DNA from: Spirochaetota bacterium
GTDB taxonomy: Bacteria > Spirochaetota > Spirochaetia > Treponematales > Treponemataceae
Direction: 5' to 3'
DNA: 34,040 bases
Assembly (NCBI GenBank): GCA_016285185.1
Contig: JAEEQG010000165.1
Location: 1 to 34,040, forward strand
Below the pieces are notes generated by a model. The model ran no database searches, was not told the DNA's origin, and saw only the letters and a list, made by a program, of their open reading frames with translations. The position numbers were made by a program, and so were the translations under genes. This document shows, piece after piece, positions 25,354 through 32,887 of the stretch; position 1 is the first letter of the stretch; the number at the start of each line of letters is the position of its first letter.

Positions 25354-27678
25354 TTATTTTTTCAGCAGTGCGGCAAACGGATTATAACTCATTCCGTCAT
25401 CACTGCCGCTGTATCGTTCTTTTGGCTGCGGCTTTTTGGCACCGGCAGGAACAGCTCTTTTTACCGCAACAACACGTTTTGCGTGTCCTTCGGGTTTAGG
25501 TCTTGCAGCGGCATTTGCGCCGGTTGACTGTGTTTTAAGCGAGAGGCTTATACGTCTGCGGTCGGGGTCCAGTCCGATTATGCGGCATTCTTTTATGTCA
25601 CCAACCTTGAGTACTTCCATCGGGTCCGAAACATAGGTGTCGCTTAACTCCGAAATATGGAGCAGGGCCGTTTCCTTTATGCCCAAATCCACAAATGCAC
25701 CAAAGTCAACGACGTTCTTAATCTTTCCGGTAACAATCATACCTTCCTTAAGGTCTTCAAAGGTAACTACACCTTTCTGCATTATGGGCTTGGGGAACTC
25801 ATCGCGCGGGTCGCGGTTGGGCTTTTTAAGCTCATCAACAATATCGTTTATTGTCTGCTCACCGAGGTTGTATTTTTCTTTTATTTGCTTTTTGGCGTCG
25901 GAAGTAATGTCAGTATTGTTATGAACAAACTCATATACTGCCGAAGCCGCCTCATAGTTTTCAGGATGAACCCATGTATTGTCCAAAGGATTAGCACTTT
26001 CAGGAATTTTCAAAAATCCCGCGCACTGTTCAAAACTCTTTGGTCCCATTCCGTCTATTTTGCGCAAGTCATCGCGGCTGGTTATCTTGCCGTGCTCATT
26101 ACGGTAATTAACGATTTTTTTTGCCAGAGAACCGTTGATTCCCGAAACATACTTCAAAAGGTGATACGAAGCTGTGTTCAGATTAACACCGACCTGGTTT
26201 ACAACGGTACTTACTACTTCATCCAGTGTTTCCGAAAGTTTTTTCTGGTTTACGTCATGTTGATACAAACCAACACCGATTGCCTTCGGGTCTATTTTAA
26301 CAAGCTCGGCAAGCGGGTCCTGAAGTCTTCTGCCCATAGAAATTGCACCACGGACGGTAAGATCCAAATCAGGGAACTCCTCACGTGCCGTATCCGAGGC
26401 TGAATATACCGATGCGCCTGACTCATCTACAACCGTGTACATAACATCAGGAAAGAACTCGCCGATAACCTTTGCAACAATCTCCTGTACTTCATGGCTT
26501 CCTGTTCCGTTGCCGATGGCTACAAGCTGTATATCATACTTTTTTATGGCTTCTTTTATTGCCATGGCGGAACCGGTCGGGTCCGCAACCTGCTTAATAA
26601 GGAAATATCCCAAATATTTGCCGGTTTCGTCGAGTGCGGCGCATTTTGTTCCGGTCCTGATACCGGGGTCAACGCCTAAAACTCTCGTTCCCTTTATCGG
26701 CTGCTGCATGAGCAGGTTTTTGAGGTTTTCGCTGAAAACTCCGATTCCGTGTTCATCCGCCGCATCACTCTGGTCACCGCGGATTTCGCGGACAACAGCG
26801 GGCGACAAGAGGCGGACAACCCCTTCTTCAATTGCTTCACCGTGATATTTATTGTTGATGGTTGTACGCTTTTTTAACAGATCAATAGCTCCGTCAAGGT
26901 CAACGTCAATCGTTACTTCAAGTTTTTCTTCGCGCTCACCGCGGTTAATAGCAAGAATTCTGTGCGGTTTTATCTGATTAAGCGCTTCGGAATAATCCCA
27001 GTACATCTGATAAACGGAAGTTTTCATCACTTCTTCGTCACCTATGCCTTTTACTTTTATAGTACCGGTTCCAAGGTAAAAATCGTGAATCTTTGCGCGG
27101 TTGTCAGTATCCTGCGCAACGCGTTCGGCAATAATATCCTTTGCTCCCGCAATCGCGGCGGCAACGTCGGGAACGTTAAGTTCCTCGTTTTCGCTGTTTG
27201 TCACGATGTATTTTTCAGCTTCTTTTTCTACGGTTGCGTCATCTGCGGTGAGCATAATCTCGGCAAGAGGCTCAAGCCCTCTTTCGCAGGCAATCATACC
27301 GCGGGTTTTCTTTTTCTTTTTGAACGGCGCCCACAAGTCTTCAAGCTCGGTCATTGTTGAGGCTTTCATTACGTTTTCATAGAGAGCGTCGGTAAGTTTT
27401 CCGGCTGCAAAAATGCCCCGGACAATCTCAAGTCTGCGGTTTTCGAGGTTCAAAAGCGACTTAAAGTTGTGGTCGCAGTCGCGTACCTGAACTTCGTCCA
27501 AAGAACCGTGTGCTTCTTTTCGGTATCTGGCAATAAAGGGAATTGTGCATCCCTCATTAACAAGTGATATGACGGCAGAAACCTGAGAAACACGTATTCC
27601 CAGTGATTCCGCAATTTTTTTCATTATTTCAACTTCATTGACTGTTAAAGCGTCAATAGTTTCCTGTGTAAATTCCAT
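25354..27678 (-). CDS. tex: Tex, S1 RNA-binding transcription accessory protein
   Basis: A 774-residue Tex protein. The N-terminal helical domain contains IPFIARYRKEAHGSLDE; the YqgF/RNase-H-like fold carries GVDPGIRTGTKCAALDE near 328-344; helix-hairpin-helix units lie around 490-560 (YVSGINGSLAKKIVNYR); an S1 domain is at about 645-715 (GMIVTGKIKNVVDFGAFVD). The last 50 residues are a basic Ala/Pro/Lys-rich tail. Tex binds nucleic acid and helps transcription elongation; its exact role is not settled. Two promoters are possible: TATAAT at 27731-27726 with a TTGTAA -35 at 17 bp, or TATTAT only 9 nt before the ATG. No ribosome site is present. Confidence 0.95.
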   Translation of the reverse strand: MEFTQETIDALTVNEVEIMKKIAESLGIRVSQVSAVISLVNEGCTIPFIARYRKEAHGSLDEVQVRDCDHNFKSLLNLENRRLEIVRGIFAAGKLTDALYENVMKASTMTELEDLWAPFKKKKKTRGMIACERGLEPLAEIMLTADDATVEKEAEKYIVTNSENEELNVPDVAAAIAGAKDIIAERVAQDTDNRAKIHDFYLGTGTIKVKGIGDEEVMKTSVYQMYWDYSEALNQIKPHRILAINRGEREEKLEVTIDVDLDGAIDLLKKRTTINNKYHGEAIEEGVVRLLSPAVVREIRGDQSDAADEHGIGVFSENLKNLLMQQPIKGTRVLGVDPGIRTGTKCAALDETGKYLGYFLIKQVADPTGSAMAIKEAIKKYDIQLVAIGNGTGSHEVQEIVAKVIGEFFPDVMYTVVDESGASVYSASDTAREEFPDLDLTVRGAISMGRRLQDPLAELVKIDPKAIGVGLYQHDVNQKKLSETLDEVVSTVVNQVGVNLNTASYHLLKYVSGINGSLAKKIVNYRNEHGKITSRDDLRKIDGMGPKSFEQCAGFLKIPESANPLDNTWVHPENYEAASAVYEFVHNNTDITSDAKKQIKEKYNLGEQTINDIVDELKKPNRDPRDEFPKPIMQKGVVTFEDLKEGMIVTGKIKNVVDFGAFVDLGIKETALLHISELSDTYVSDPMEVLKVGDIKECRIIGLDPDRRRISLSLKTQSTGANAAARPKPEGHAKRVVAVKRAVPAGAKKPQPKERYSGSDDGMSYNPFAALLKK

Positions 27679-27725
27679 AGCGAGAGAATAATATGGAAAA
27701 TTATGAAAAAAAACAAGAGTAAAAG

Positions 27726-27754
27726 ATTATATAGTTCTTATTTTGCCATTACAA
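27726..27754 (-). promoter_or_regulatory. Candidate promoter of tex overlapping the preceding gene's stop
   Basis: TTGTAA (27754-27749), a 17-bp spacer and TATAAT (27731-27726) on minus. The spacer covers the stop codon of the solute-binding protein gene. A second -10-like TATTAT lies at 27693-27688, 9 nt before the tex ATG, so the true start is uncertain. Confidence 0.45.
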
Positions 27755-29294
27755 GGTTGGGGTACGGATCAGGAAGTACAAAGTACAAATACCGCAGAGG
27801 ATGAATGTCCAGTGCATTTGAGAACCAGCCCTTTACCGAAGAAAAATCAACAAGATTAAGCGAAACAGTATGCGAAATAGGAATAATTACACCGTCATCA
27901 ATAAGTATTTGCTCAGCTTCTGCTAATTTTTCATATCGCTTTGAAGATTCTTTAATAGTGGCAGCTTCGTTCAAAAGCGAGTCATAGTTCTGATTTGCCC
28001 AACCTGATACATTCAGTGAAGAAGAACCGCGGAACAATTCAAGGAAAGCCAGAGGATCTGCAAAATCACCTATCCAGATGTAAGAAAAAATATCGGCTTT
28101 TTCCGTTTCTACCGCATTGAGATATTCTCCTGACGGCAAAAAAGAACAAATTGTTTCTACACCGATTTTTTCCCATGCCTTCTGCAAAAGCTCCGCCTGG
28201 GAATGTGAATATTCTGAGTCTATCAAACAAAGTCTTACAGTAAGTTTTTCAGAACCACCATAACCGGCCTTTTTCAAAAGGGCAAGGGCTGTTTCTTCTT
28301 CGGGATCAGGGAGACCGAAAATCTCAGGATAATCAGACAATGGTAATACAAGAGAATTTGTCTGTATAAGACTGGCTGCACGAAGTTCATCAATCGGGGC
28401 AGCATAAATCAACGCATTACGAACATCTGGATTGGAAAAAACACCGCTGTCCGCCTTAAAAAACAAATATTCCGTACCAAACTGAGGTGAAACTGACAGC
28501 GATGAAGAATTCAAAACAGAACTTGTATCAAGAGGACCTGTTACCCAGTCAGCCTTGCCCGTATTGAACATATAAGTGTTTTTTTCGCGGTCATCAGAAA
28601 GAATAAAACGTATTGAAGAAAGCGGAACAGTATCCTTTGCCCGGTACTTTTCGTTCTTTTCAAGAACGACATTATCCTTTGTAAGTTCTTTAAGAACAAA
28701 AGGACCGCTGTATGCGCCCGGAACATCGGGTAAATACGCCGAAAAGGAATGATGGCAGAGCAACTTGGCAAGATGCTCGGTCGGCCCGTTCAATTTCAGC
28801 ACAAGAGTACGGTCATCTTTTGCGACTATTCCGACAGAAGAAAAATCTGTGTTTTTTCCTGTACGGTATTCTTCAGCACCTTTTATGCAGTCAAGCAAAG
28901 ACGCAAACGGTGCGTTAAGAGCAGGATCAAGCAGACATCTCCAGGCATTTTGAAACGTGTAGGCGGTTATTTTTTCACCGTTACTGAACGTTAAATTTTC
29001 CTTTAATGTGATTGTCCAAGTCAACTTGTTGCGCGAAATCTTAAAAGAATCGGCAATTGCCGGTTCAGGTTCGAGTGTAAGCGGATTGTACGAAAAAAGA
29101 CCTTCGTAAAGTCCTATAAGCACCCTGGCATCATTTGTGTATGTGGCTGTAAATGGATTCAGGTTGTATGGATGTGCAGAATCTATAATAACAAATTCAC
29201 GCTGAAGTTCTTTATTAAAAACCGGCTCTGAATTGGCAAATACAAAACAAGCCGCCAATACGCAAAAAAATATTACAAAAAATCTTTTAACCAT
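27738..29294 (-). CDS. Family-5 (peptide/OppA type) extracellular solute-binding protein
   Basis: 518 residues from the ATG at 29294. The N-terminus is a signal peptide; LAAC (13-16) fits a lipobox, but FVFA before Asn also allows ordinary cleavage, so lipidation is uncertain. The mature protein follows the SBP family-5 pattern: NPFTATYTNDARVLIGLYEGLF, EPAIADSFKISRNKLTWTITLKENLTFSNGEKITAYTFQNAW-type segments (split over residues 48-130), and a C-terminal EAEQILIDDGVIIPISH. It would bind oligopeptides or similar ligands outside the inner membrane. No permease or ATPase genes are adjacent, so it is an orphan. It overlaps the upstream 473-aa gene by 8 bases. Confidence 0.88.
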   Translation of the reverse strand: MVKRFFVIFFCVLAACFVFANSEPVFNKELQREFVIIDSAHPYNLNPFTATYTNDARVLIGLYEGLFSYNPLTLEPEPAIADSFKISRNKLTWTITLKENLTFSNGEKITAYTFQNAWRCLLDPALNAPFASLLDCIKGAEEYRTGKNTDFSSVGIVAKDDRTLVLKLNGPTEHLAKLLCHHSFSAYLPDVPGAYSGPFVLKELTKDNVVLEKNEKYRAKDTVPLSSIRFILSDDREKNTYMFNTGKADWVTGPLDTSSVLNSSSLSVSPQFGTEYLFFKADSGVFSNPDVRNALIYAAPIDELRAASLIQTNSLVLPLSDYPEIFGLPDPEEETALALLKKAGYGGSEKLTVRLCLIDSEYSHSQAELLQKAWEKIGVETICSFLPSGEYLNAVETEKADIFSYIWIGDFADPLAFLELFRGSSSLNVSGWANQNYDSLLNEAATIKESSKRYEKLAEAEQILIDDGVIIPISHTVSLNLVDFSSVKGWFSNALDIHPLRYLYFVLPDPYPNLVMAK

Positions 29295-30708
29295 TATTAA
29301 CACCCAGCATTTGTAAATGTTTCTGTTCTTCTTCTCTTGAAACAAATTCCGCTTTCTGCTGGTTGGTTTTTATAAGAGTTCCCTTTATGGCAGAAAGTTC
29401 GATTTTCATACCGCGTATTTTTACAGATTTCATTTCAGAAGAAACTTTCTTAAAATATGTATCAAGCGCGGTCAAAAGAATAAGCAGCTTTTGACATTCT
29501 GCCAATTGTTTGGAAAGGAACTCCAGAATCTTCATGTCAGAAAGCTGATTTATTTTTAAGTAAGCAGGATTTTTTCTGGACGAAAAACCCGAATAGACAC
29601 GCATACGTTTGTCCAAATCCGTAATGAAATCCTGAATATTTACAGTTTCCATTCTTGTTGTCTGCGTAATGCTTTCTGTTATTGGAACCTTGTATTGTAT
29701 GGGCTTTTCGGGCAAACCGAACATAGTACGGATCATTTTTGCGAGACGGCGGAAAAAGTTATCCTGCTCAGCTTCTATCGCATCCTTGTTTTCAGTCAGT
29801 TTGCTTATAACTACTTCAAATTGAGGAGCAACTCCGCTCAAAATTCTGAATGATTCCATGAGTATTTCATGCAAATCAACACTGGCAGTCGTCTCAACCT
29901 GCTTGTTTGCAGAAGATGATTGAGCCGAAATCTTTTTTAATACGAGCTGACGCAATTCAGCGCCTTCGGGAGTAAAGTCTTCTTTTACGATTTCTTCTAT
30001 TAACTCGGTATAAAACGGCTTGTTTCCGAATGCAGCGGGGAAAGCTTTTCGAATCATGGAATTGGCAGTCTGGATTGATTCCGAAGCTTTTGCCTTGTCA
30101 AACGAAGGCATATTAACAATTTTTTGTCTTACATCAAGCTTGTAACGCTCACGCTGAAAAAAGGACAAGTCCTTGAGTTTAGAATTTATTTCAGCAAAAT
30201 CTTTGCCCAGATGCGTAATAATGTCGTTTACCATACCGGTTGTCATGGAATCGCTTCCAGAACGGATTGTTGTAATAATCTCGCCCAAAGCCTTTGCATT
30301 GGGATCGGCATTACCCGAAAGTGATGTCCACGGGATACAGGAGTTAAAAGCTGCCAGCTTGCGAATCCTGTCCAAAGTCAGACATTCTACTGAAAATTTT
30401 AGATATGTAGTTATAAATTCTATTGTATTGTCATAGTCGGATAATCTGGTACCAACAACCGAAGTTCTTTCACTTTCCAAAAACGGAGATTTTTCGATAG
30501 GCTGAATATCCTTAACTTTTTTTTCATGCTTATAAGGATCTTTTTGAATCAACCCCTTACGCAACAAAACATTTGAAAAATTGCCGAGATAACCTTGAAT
30601 TGTTTTGTATTTTTCAAAAACAGCAGGCAGTTCTTCTGAATCATACCAAGCGGTCTTTTTTTGAATTGCTTCTGATAACTGTTTTGAAAAATTTACAGAC
30701 TCTTCCAT
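29287..30708 (-). CDS. Unrecognised helical protein, probably spirochaete-specific
   Basis: 473 residues from the ATG at 30708, chosen because GATAAT lies 6 nt upstream with TTTACC 17 bp further (30743-30738). The frame extends to an ATG at 30786, but that hydrophobic addition has no ribosome site and overlaps the divergent promoter. The protein is highly charged and helical, with no signal peptide, membrane segment or known motif. Recurring stretches such as SVECLTLDRIRKL and KKVSSEMKSVKIRGMKIELSAIKG suggest long helical bundles. Its stop lies within the next gene (8-base overlap), so it is translationally coupled with the solute-binding protein. Function is unknown. Confidence 0.75.
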   Translation of the reverse strand: MEESVNFSKQLSEAIQKKTAWYDSEELPAVFEKYKTIQGYLGNFSNVLLRKGLIQKDPYKHEKKVKDIQPIEKSPFLESERTSVVGTRLSDYDNTIEFITTYLKFSVECLTLDRIRKLAAFNSCIPWTSLSGNADPNAKALGEIITTIRSGSDSMTTGMVNDIITHLGKDFAEINSKLKDLSFFQRERYKLDVRQKIVNMPSFDKAKASESIQTANSMIRKAFPAAFGNKPFYTELIEEIVKEDFTPEGAELRQLVLKKISAQSSSANKQVETTASVDLHEILMESFRILSGVAPQFEVVISKLTENKDAIEAEQDNFFRRLAKMIRTMFGLPEKPIQYKVPITESITQTTRMETVNIQDFITDLDKRMRVYSGFSSRKNPAYLKINQLSDMKILEFLSKQLAECQKLLILLTALDTYFKKVSSEMKSVKIRGMKIELSAIKGTLIKTNQQKAEFVSREEEQKHLQMLGVNNG

Positions 30709-30714
30709 GCTTGT

Positions 30715-30743
30715 ATTATCGTCAAATTCTTTAAAAAGGTAAA
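30715..30743 (-). promoter_or_regulatory. Promoter of the 473-aa gene (leaderless)
   Basis: TTTACC (30743-30738), 17-bp spacer, GATAAT (30720-30715), then 6 nt to the ATG at 30708. No Shine-Dalgarno. Divergent from the patatin gene promoter about 40 bp away. Confidence 0.5.
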
Positions 30744-30758
30744 TAGAAAGAAAAACGA

Positions 30759-30785
30759 TTGAGTGAAAAAACAAAAACGTATACA
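30759..30785 (+). promoter_or_regulatory. Promoter of the patatin-like gene (leaderless)
   Basis: TATACA (30780-30785) is followed by 8 nt and the ATG at 30794. TTGAGT (30759-30764) is a possible -35 with a short 15-bp spacer. No Shine-Dalgarno. Confidence 0.4.
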
Positions 30786-30793
30786 TTAGAACA

Positions 30794-31693
30794 ATGGAAA
30801 ATAAAAAAATTGATAATAGCTGCCAAAAAACCGGGTTTGTACTTGAAGGCGGCGGACACAGAGGAATTTATACAGCCGGTGTTCTTGATGTATTTTTGGA
30901 AGAAAACATCACAACAGACGGAGTAATCGGTGTTTCAGCCGGAGCAATTCATGGCGCAAGCTATGTGTCGGGGCAGAAAGGCAGATCCGTAAGATATACA
31001 ACCAAATACTGCACGGACAAACGTTACATGGGAATCGGTTCGTTTTTGAAGACAGGTGATTATTTTAACGTTGACTTTTGTTATCATCAGTTGCCCGAAG
31101 TCTTGGATCCATATGACAATACAGCTTTAGAAAACTCCCCGGTGGCTTTTTTTGTAACCTGTACCGACGTAAAAACAGGCAAAGCCGTGTACAAACAATG
31201 CCGGACACTGAGGGGCGAAGGAATGAACTGGCTGCTTGCTTCTGCATCTATGCCGCTTGTTTCGAGAATCATTCATATAGAAGGACAGGAACTGCTTGAC
31301 GGAGGCATTGCAGATTCAATACCCCTCAAAGCGTTCGAAGATATGGGTTATAACAAAAACATTGTTGTTCTTACACAAACAAAGGGCTATCAAAAAAAGA
31401 AAAACCCGATGATGCCGCTCATAAAGCTTATGTACGCAAAGTATCCTGAGTTTATAAAAGCCTCTGCGGAACGGCACATAATTTACAATAAAACACTCAG
31501 TATAATAGAAGAAAAACAAAAAAAAGGTGAAATTTTTGTTATTCAGCCCAGCGTTGAGCTTGGTGTAAGCAGAGTAGAATCCGACCCGCAGAAAATACAG
31601 GATTTGTATGATTTGGGAAGAAAAGATGCGCTCGAAAAGCTTTCCGCACTAAGGGAATTCTTAAAAACCGAGCCGATTGATACCAAAAATTAG
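30794..31693 (+). CDS. Patatin-like phospholipase / acyl hydrolase
   Basis: A 299-residue protein of the bacterial patatin family. The oxyanion loop is GGGHRG (19-24), the nucleophile Ser48 is in GVSAG (46-50), and the catalytic Asp169 is in LLDGGIADSIPLK, giving the full Ser-Asp dyad. It would hydrolyse acyl esters of lipids at the cytoplasmic membrane; there is no signal peptide. Length and order fit the YjjU-like group of single-domain bacterial patatins. It runs divergently from the 473-aa gene. Downstream lies a long inverted repeat rather than a standard terminator. Confidence 0.92.
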   Translation: MENKKIDNSCQKTGFVLEGGGHRGIYTAGVLDVFLEENITTDGVIGVSAGAIHGASYVSGQKGRSVRYTTKYCTDKRYMGIGSFLKTGDYFNVDFCYHQLPEVLDPYDNTALENSPVAFFVTCTDVKTGKAVYKQCRTLRGEGMNWLLASASMPLVSRIIHIEGQELLDGGIADSIPLKAFEDMGYNKNIVVLTQTKGYQKKKNPMMPLIKLMYAKYPEFIKASAERHIIYNKTLSIIEEKQKKGEIFVIQPSVELGVSRVESDPQKIQDLYDLGRKDALEKLSALREFLKTEPIDTKN

Positions 31694-31823
31694 TTCCAAA
31701 AAACGCAATCTGTATCATTTTGCCCCAGTCTCACACAAAATATTGACACACTTATTCCAAATTTTCTCATTTACACAACAAAACACTGACATCTTTGTGA
31801 ACACACTGAAACAACCTTTCCCA

Positions 31824-31927
31824 AATATTCAATTGCTCTCGCTGGATTTTGTCCCGTAAAACGGCTTCGACCTTCGGTCTGCAGAATGTTTTGCGGAACA
31901 AAATCCAGCTGCGCAATTGAGAATATT
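31824..31927. repeat. Long imperfect inverted repeat (about 45-bp arms)
   Basis: The left arm starts at AATATTC (31824) and the right arm ends at GAATATT (31927). Matched blocks include AATTGC, GCTGGATTTTGT, CCG and AAAAC, with a small central hairpin GACC-TTC-GGTC (31869-31879). It lies between the patatin stop and the sigma-54 promoter and has no coding potential. It could be a MITE- or REP-like element, or a 3' structure on the patatin mRNA. Between 31694 and 31823 I see nothing else. Confidence 0.65.
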
Positions 31928-31960
31928 TCAGAATAATTGTTTGTTATCTTCACAAAAAAG

Positions 31961-31977
31961 TTGGCACGCTTTTTGCA
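31961..31977 (+). promoter_or_regulatory. Sigma-54 (RpoN) promoter of the Hsp20 gene
   Basis: TTGGCACG (31961-31968), then 4 bases, then TTGCA (31973-31977). The GG and GC dinucleotides are exactly 12 bp apart, matching the -24/-12 consensus at every conserved base. Transcription would begin near 31988, about 50 nt before the ATG. No sigma-70 promoter is evident. An activator binding site upstream could not be identified; no RpoN activator is encoded in the window. Confidence 0.8.
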
Positions 31978-32038
31978 ACACTATAAGTGTAAGAAAAAAT
32001 CTTACAGATTAACTAGCAATTACAATTGGAGGTATAAA

Positions 32039-32479
32039 ATGAACTCATTAGCATTATTTAATCCAAACCTTGCGGCTGAACTCTGGAACACAATGGACAA
32101 CGACTTTGTGGATTTCTTCCCGGCCGTAACTAAAGGTTCTAAAATGGGCTTTGTTCCAAGCGTAGACGTTATGGAAACAAAAGAAAACTACATCCTCGAC
32201 ATGGATTTGCCGGGTCTTACCGAAAAAGACGTAGAAATAAATCTTAAGAACCGCATGCTTTCTATTTCTTCAAAGAAAGAAGAAAAGAAAGAGGAGAAAA
32301 AGGAAGGCGACTGGCTTATTAAAGAAAGACGTTCTTCAAGCTTTACAAGAAAGTTCACTCTGCCGGACGATATTGACGCTGACAAGGTAAACGCCACATT
32401 CACAAACGGTGTGCTGAAGATTACAATTCCGCGCAAGACAGAAGAGGTTGCAAAGAAAATTGCAATAACAGCGGCATAA
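32039..32479 (+). CDS. Small heat shock protein, Hsp20/alpha-crystallin family
   Basis: 146 residues. A short N-terminal region (LALFNPN, DFVDFFPAV) precedes an alpha-crystallin domain at about 40-135, with VDVMETKENYILDMDLPGL and the GVLKITIPR block. A Lys/Glu-rich insert (KKEEKKEEKKEGDW) lies in the middle. It is an ATP-independent holdase that keeps unfolded proteins soluble in the cytoplasm. The ATG at 32039 has a TTGGAGG ribosome site; the frame is open upstream to 31937, but that part covers the promoter. Control by sigma-54 rather than a heat-shock sigma is unusual. Confidence 0.95.
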   Translation: MNSLALFNPNLAAELWNTMDNDFVDFFPAVTKGSKMGFVPSVDVMETKENYILDMDLPGLTEKDVEINLKNRMLSISSKKEEKKEEKKEGDWLIKERRSSSFTRKFTLPDDIDADKVNATFTNGVLKITIPRKTEEVAKKIAITAA

Positions 32480-32513
32480 CCACTGCAGCGGCTTAAAAAC
32501 CGCATAATAAAAA

Positions 32514-32545
32514 GGGCTGTCAGATAATGACAGCCCCTTTTTTTT
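32514..32545 (+). terminator. Rho-independent terminator of the Hsp20 gene
   Basis: GGGCTGTCA and TGACAGCCC form a perfect 9-bp stem with a 5-nt loop, followed by a run of eight T. Located 35 bases after the stop codon. Confidence 0.9.
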
Positions 32546-32547
32546 AA

Positions 32548-32691
32548 ATCTACACATATTCTACACACTTATGCAAAAACATAACAAACAAATTTATCTT
32601 TCATTTTTTTCCATATTTGTATTTTCAAACGATGCGACAGTTTTGATGTTTAAATTTTTTTTCTACACATATTCTACACAAATTCTACACA
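32548..32691. repeat. Five TCTACACA repeats at 11-bp pitch in two clusters
   Basis: TCTACACA occurs at 32549-32556 and 32560-32567 (left cluster), and at 32662-32669, 32673-32680 and 32684-32691 (right cluster). Within each cluster the starts are exactly 11 bp apart, all in the same orientation. With the preceding T the unit TTCTACACA is one base away from the DnaA consensus TTATNCACA. The 19-mer spanning the first pair is repeated exactly in the second cluster. The rest of 32568-32816 is AT-rich and holds no gene I can support. Confidence 0.65.
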
Positions 32692-32814
32692 ACAGCACCG
32701 AAAGCCTGTTTTTCATGAGTTCAGTACTTTTTATAGAATACCAATTTTGCTATTATCCATATAGTTTTCAGCGATTTTCTGAAGCAATCACATAAGTTTG
32801 AATTTTACCAGAAT

Positions 32815-32887
32815 AGATTATTGCAATCTTAGTTGCATTGGCTGTAGTTTCTATGGCTTTTGCACAGACAGTAAGCATGTCAAACAC
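32815..32887 (+). repeat. Inverted-repeat arm B: 73 bp identical to 647-719
   Basis: Opposite-orientation partner of arm A at the start of the silent copy. A further perfect 88-bp match joins 33397-33484 with 50-137. These are the best sites for homologous recombination between the copies. Confidence 0.8.

Noticed and set aside
32571-32795. Possible 74-aa gene between Hsp20 and the silent surface-protein copy
   Set aside because: No ribosome site, runs through the phased repeat array, and has a composition dominated by Phe, Ser and Tyr as expected of random AT-rich DNA.
32814-32853. Use of ATT (32817), TTG (32838) or ATG (32853) as a start for the right-hand surface-protein copy
   Set aside because: None has a Shine-Dalgarno, ATT is a very rare start, and the later ones remove the basic end and most of the hydrophobic core of the signal peptide.
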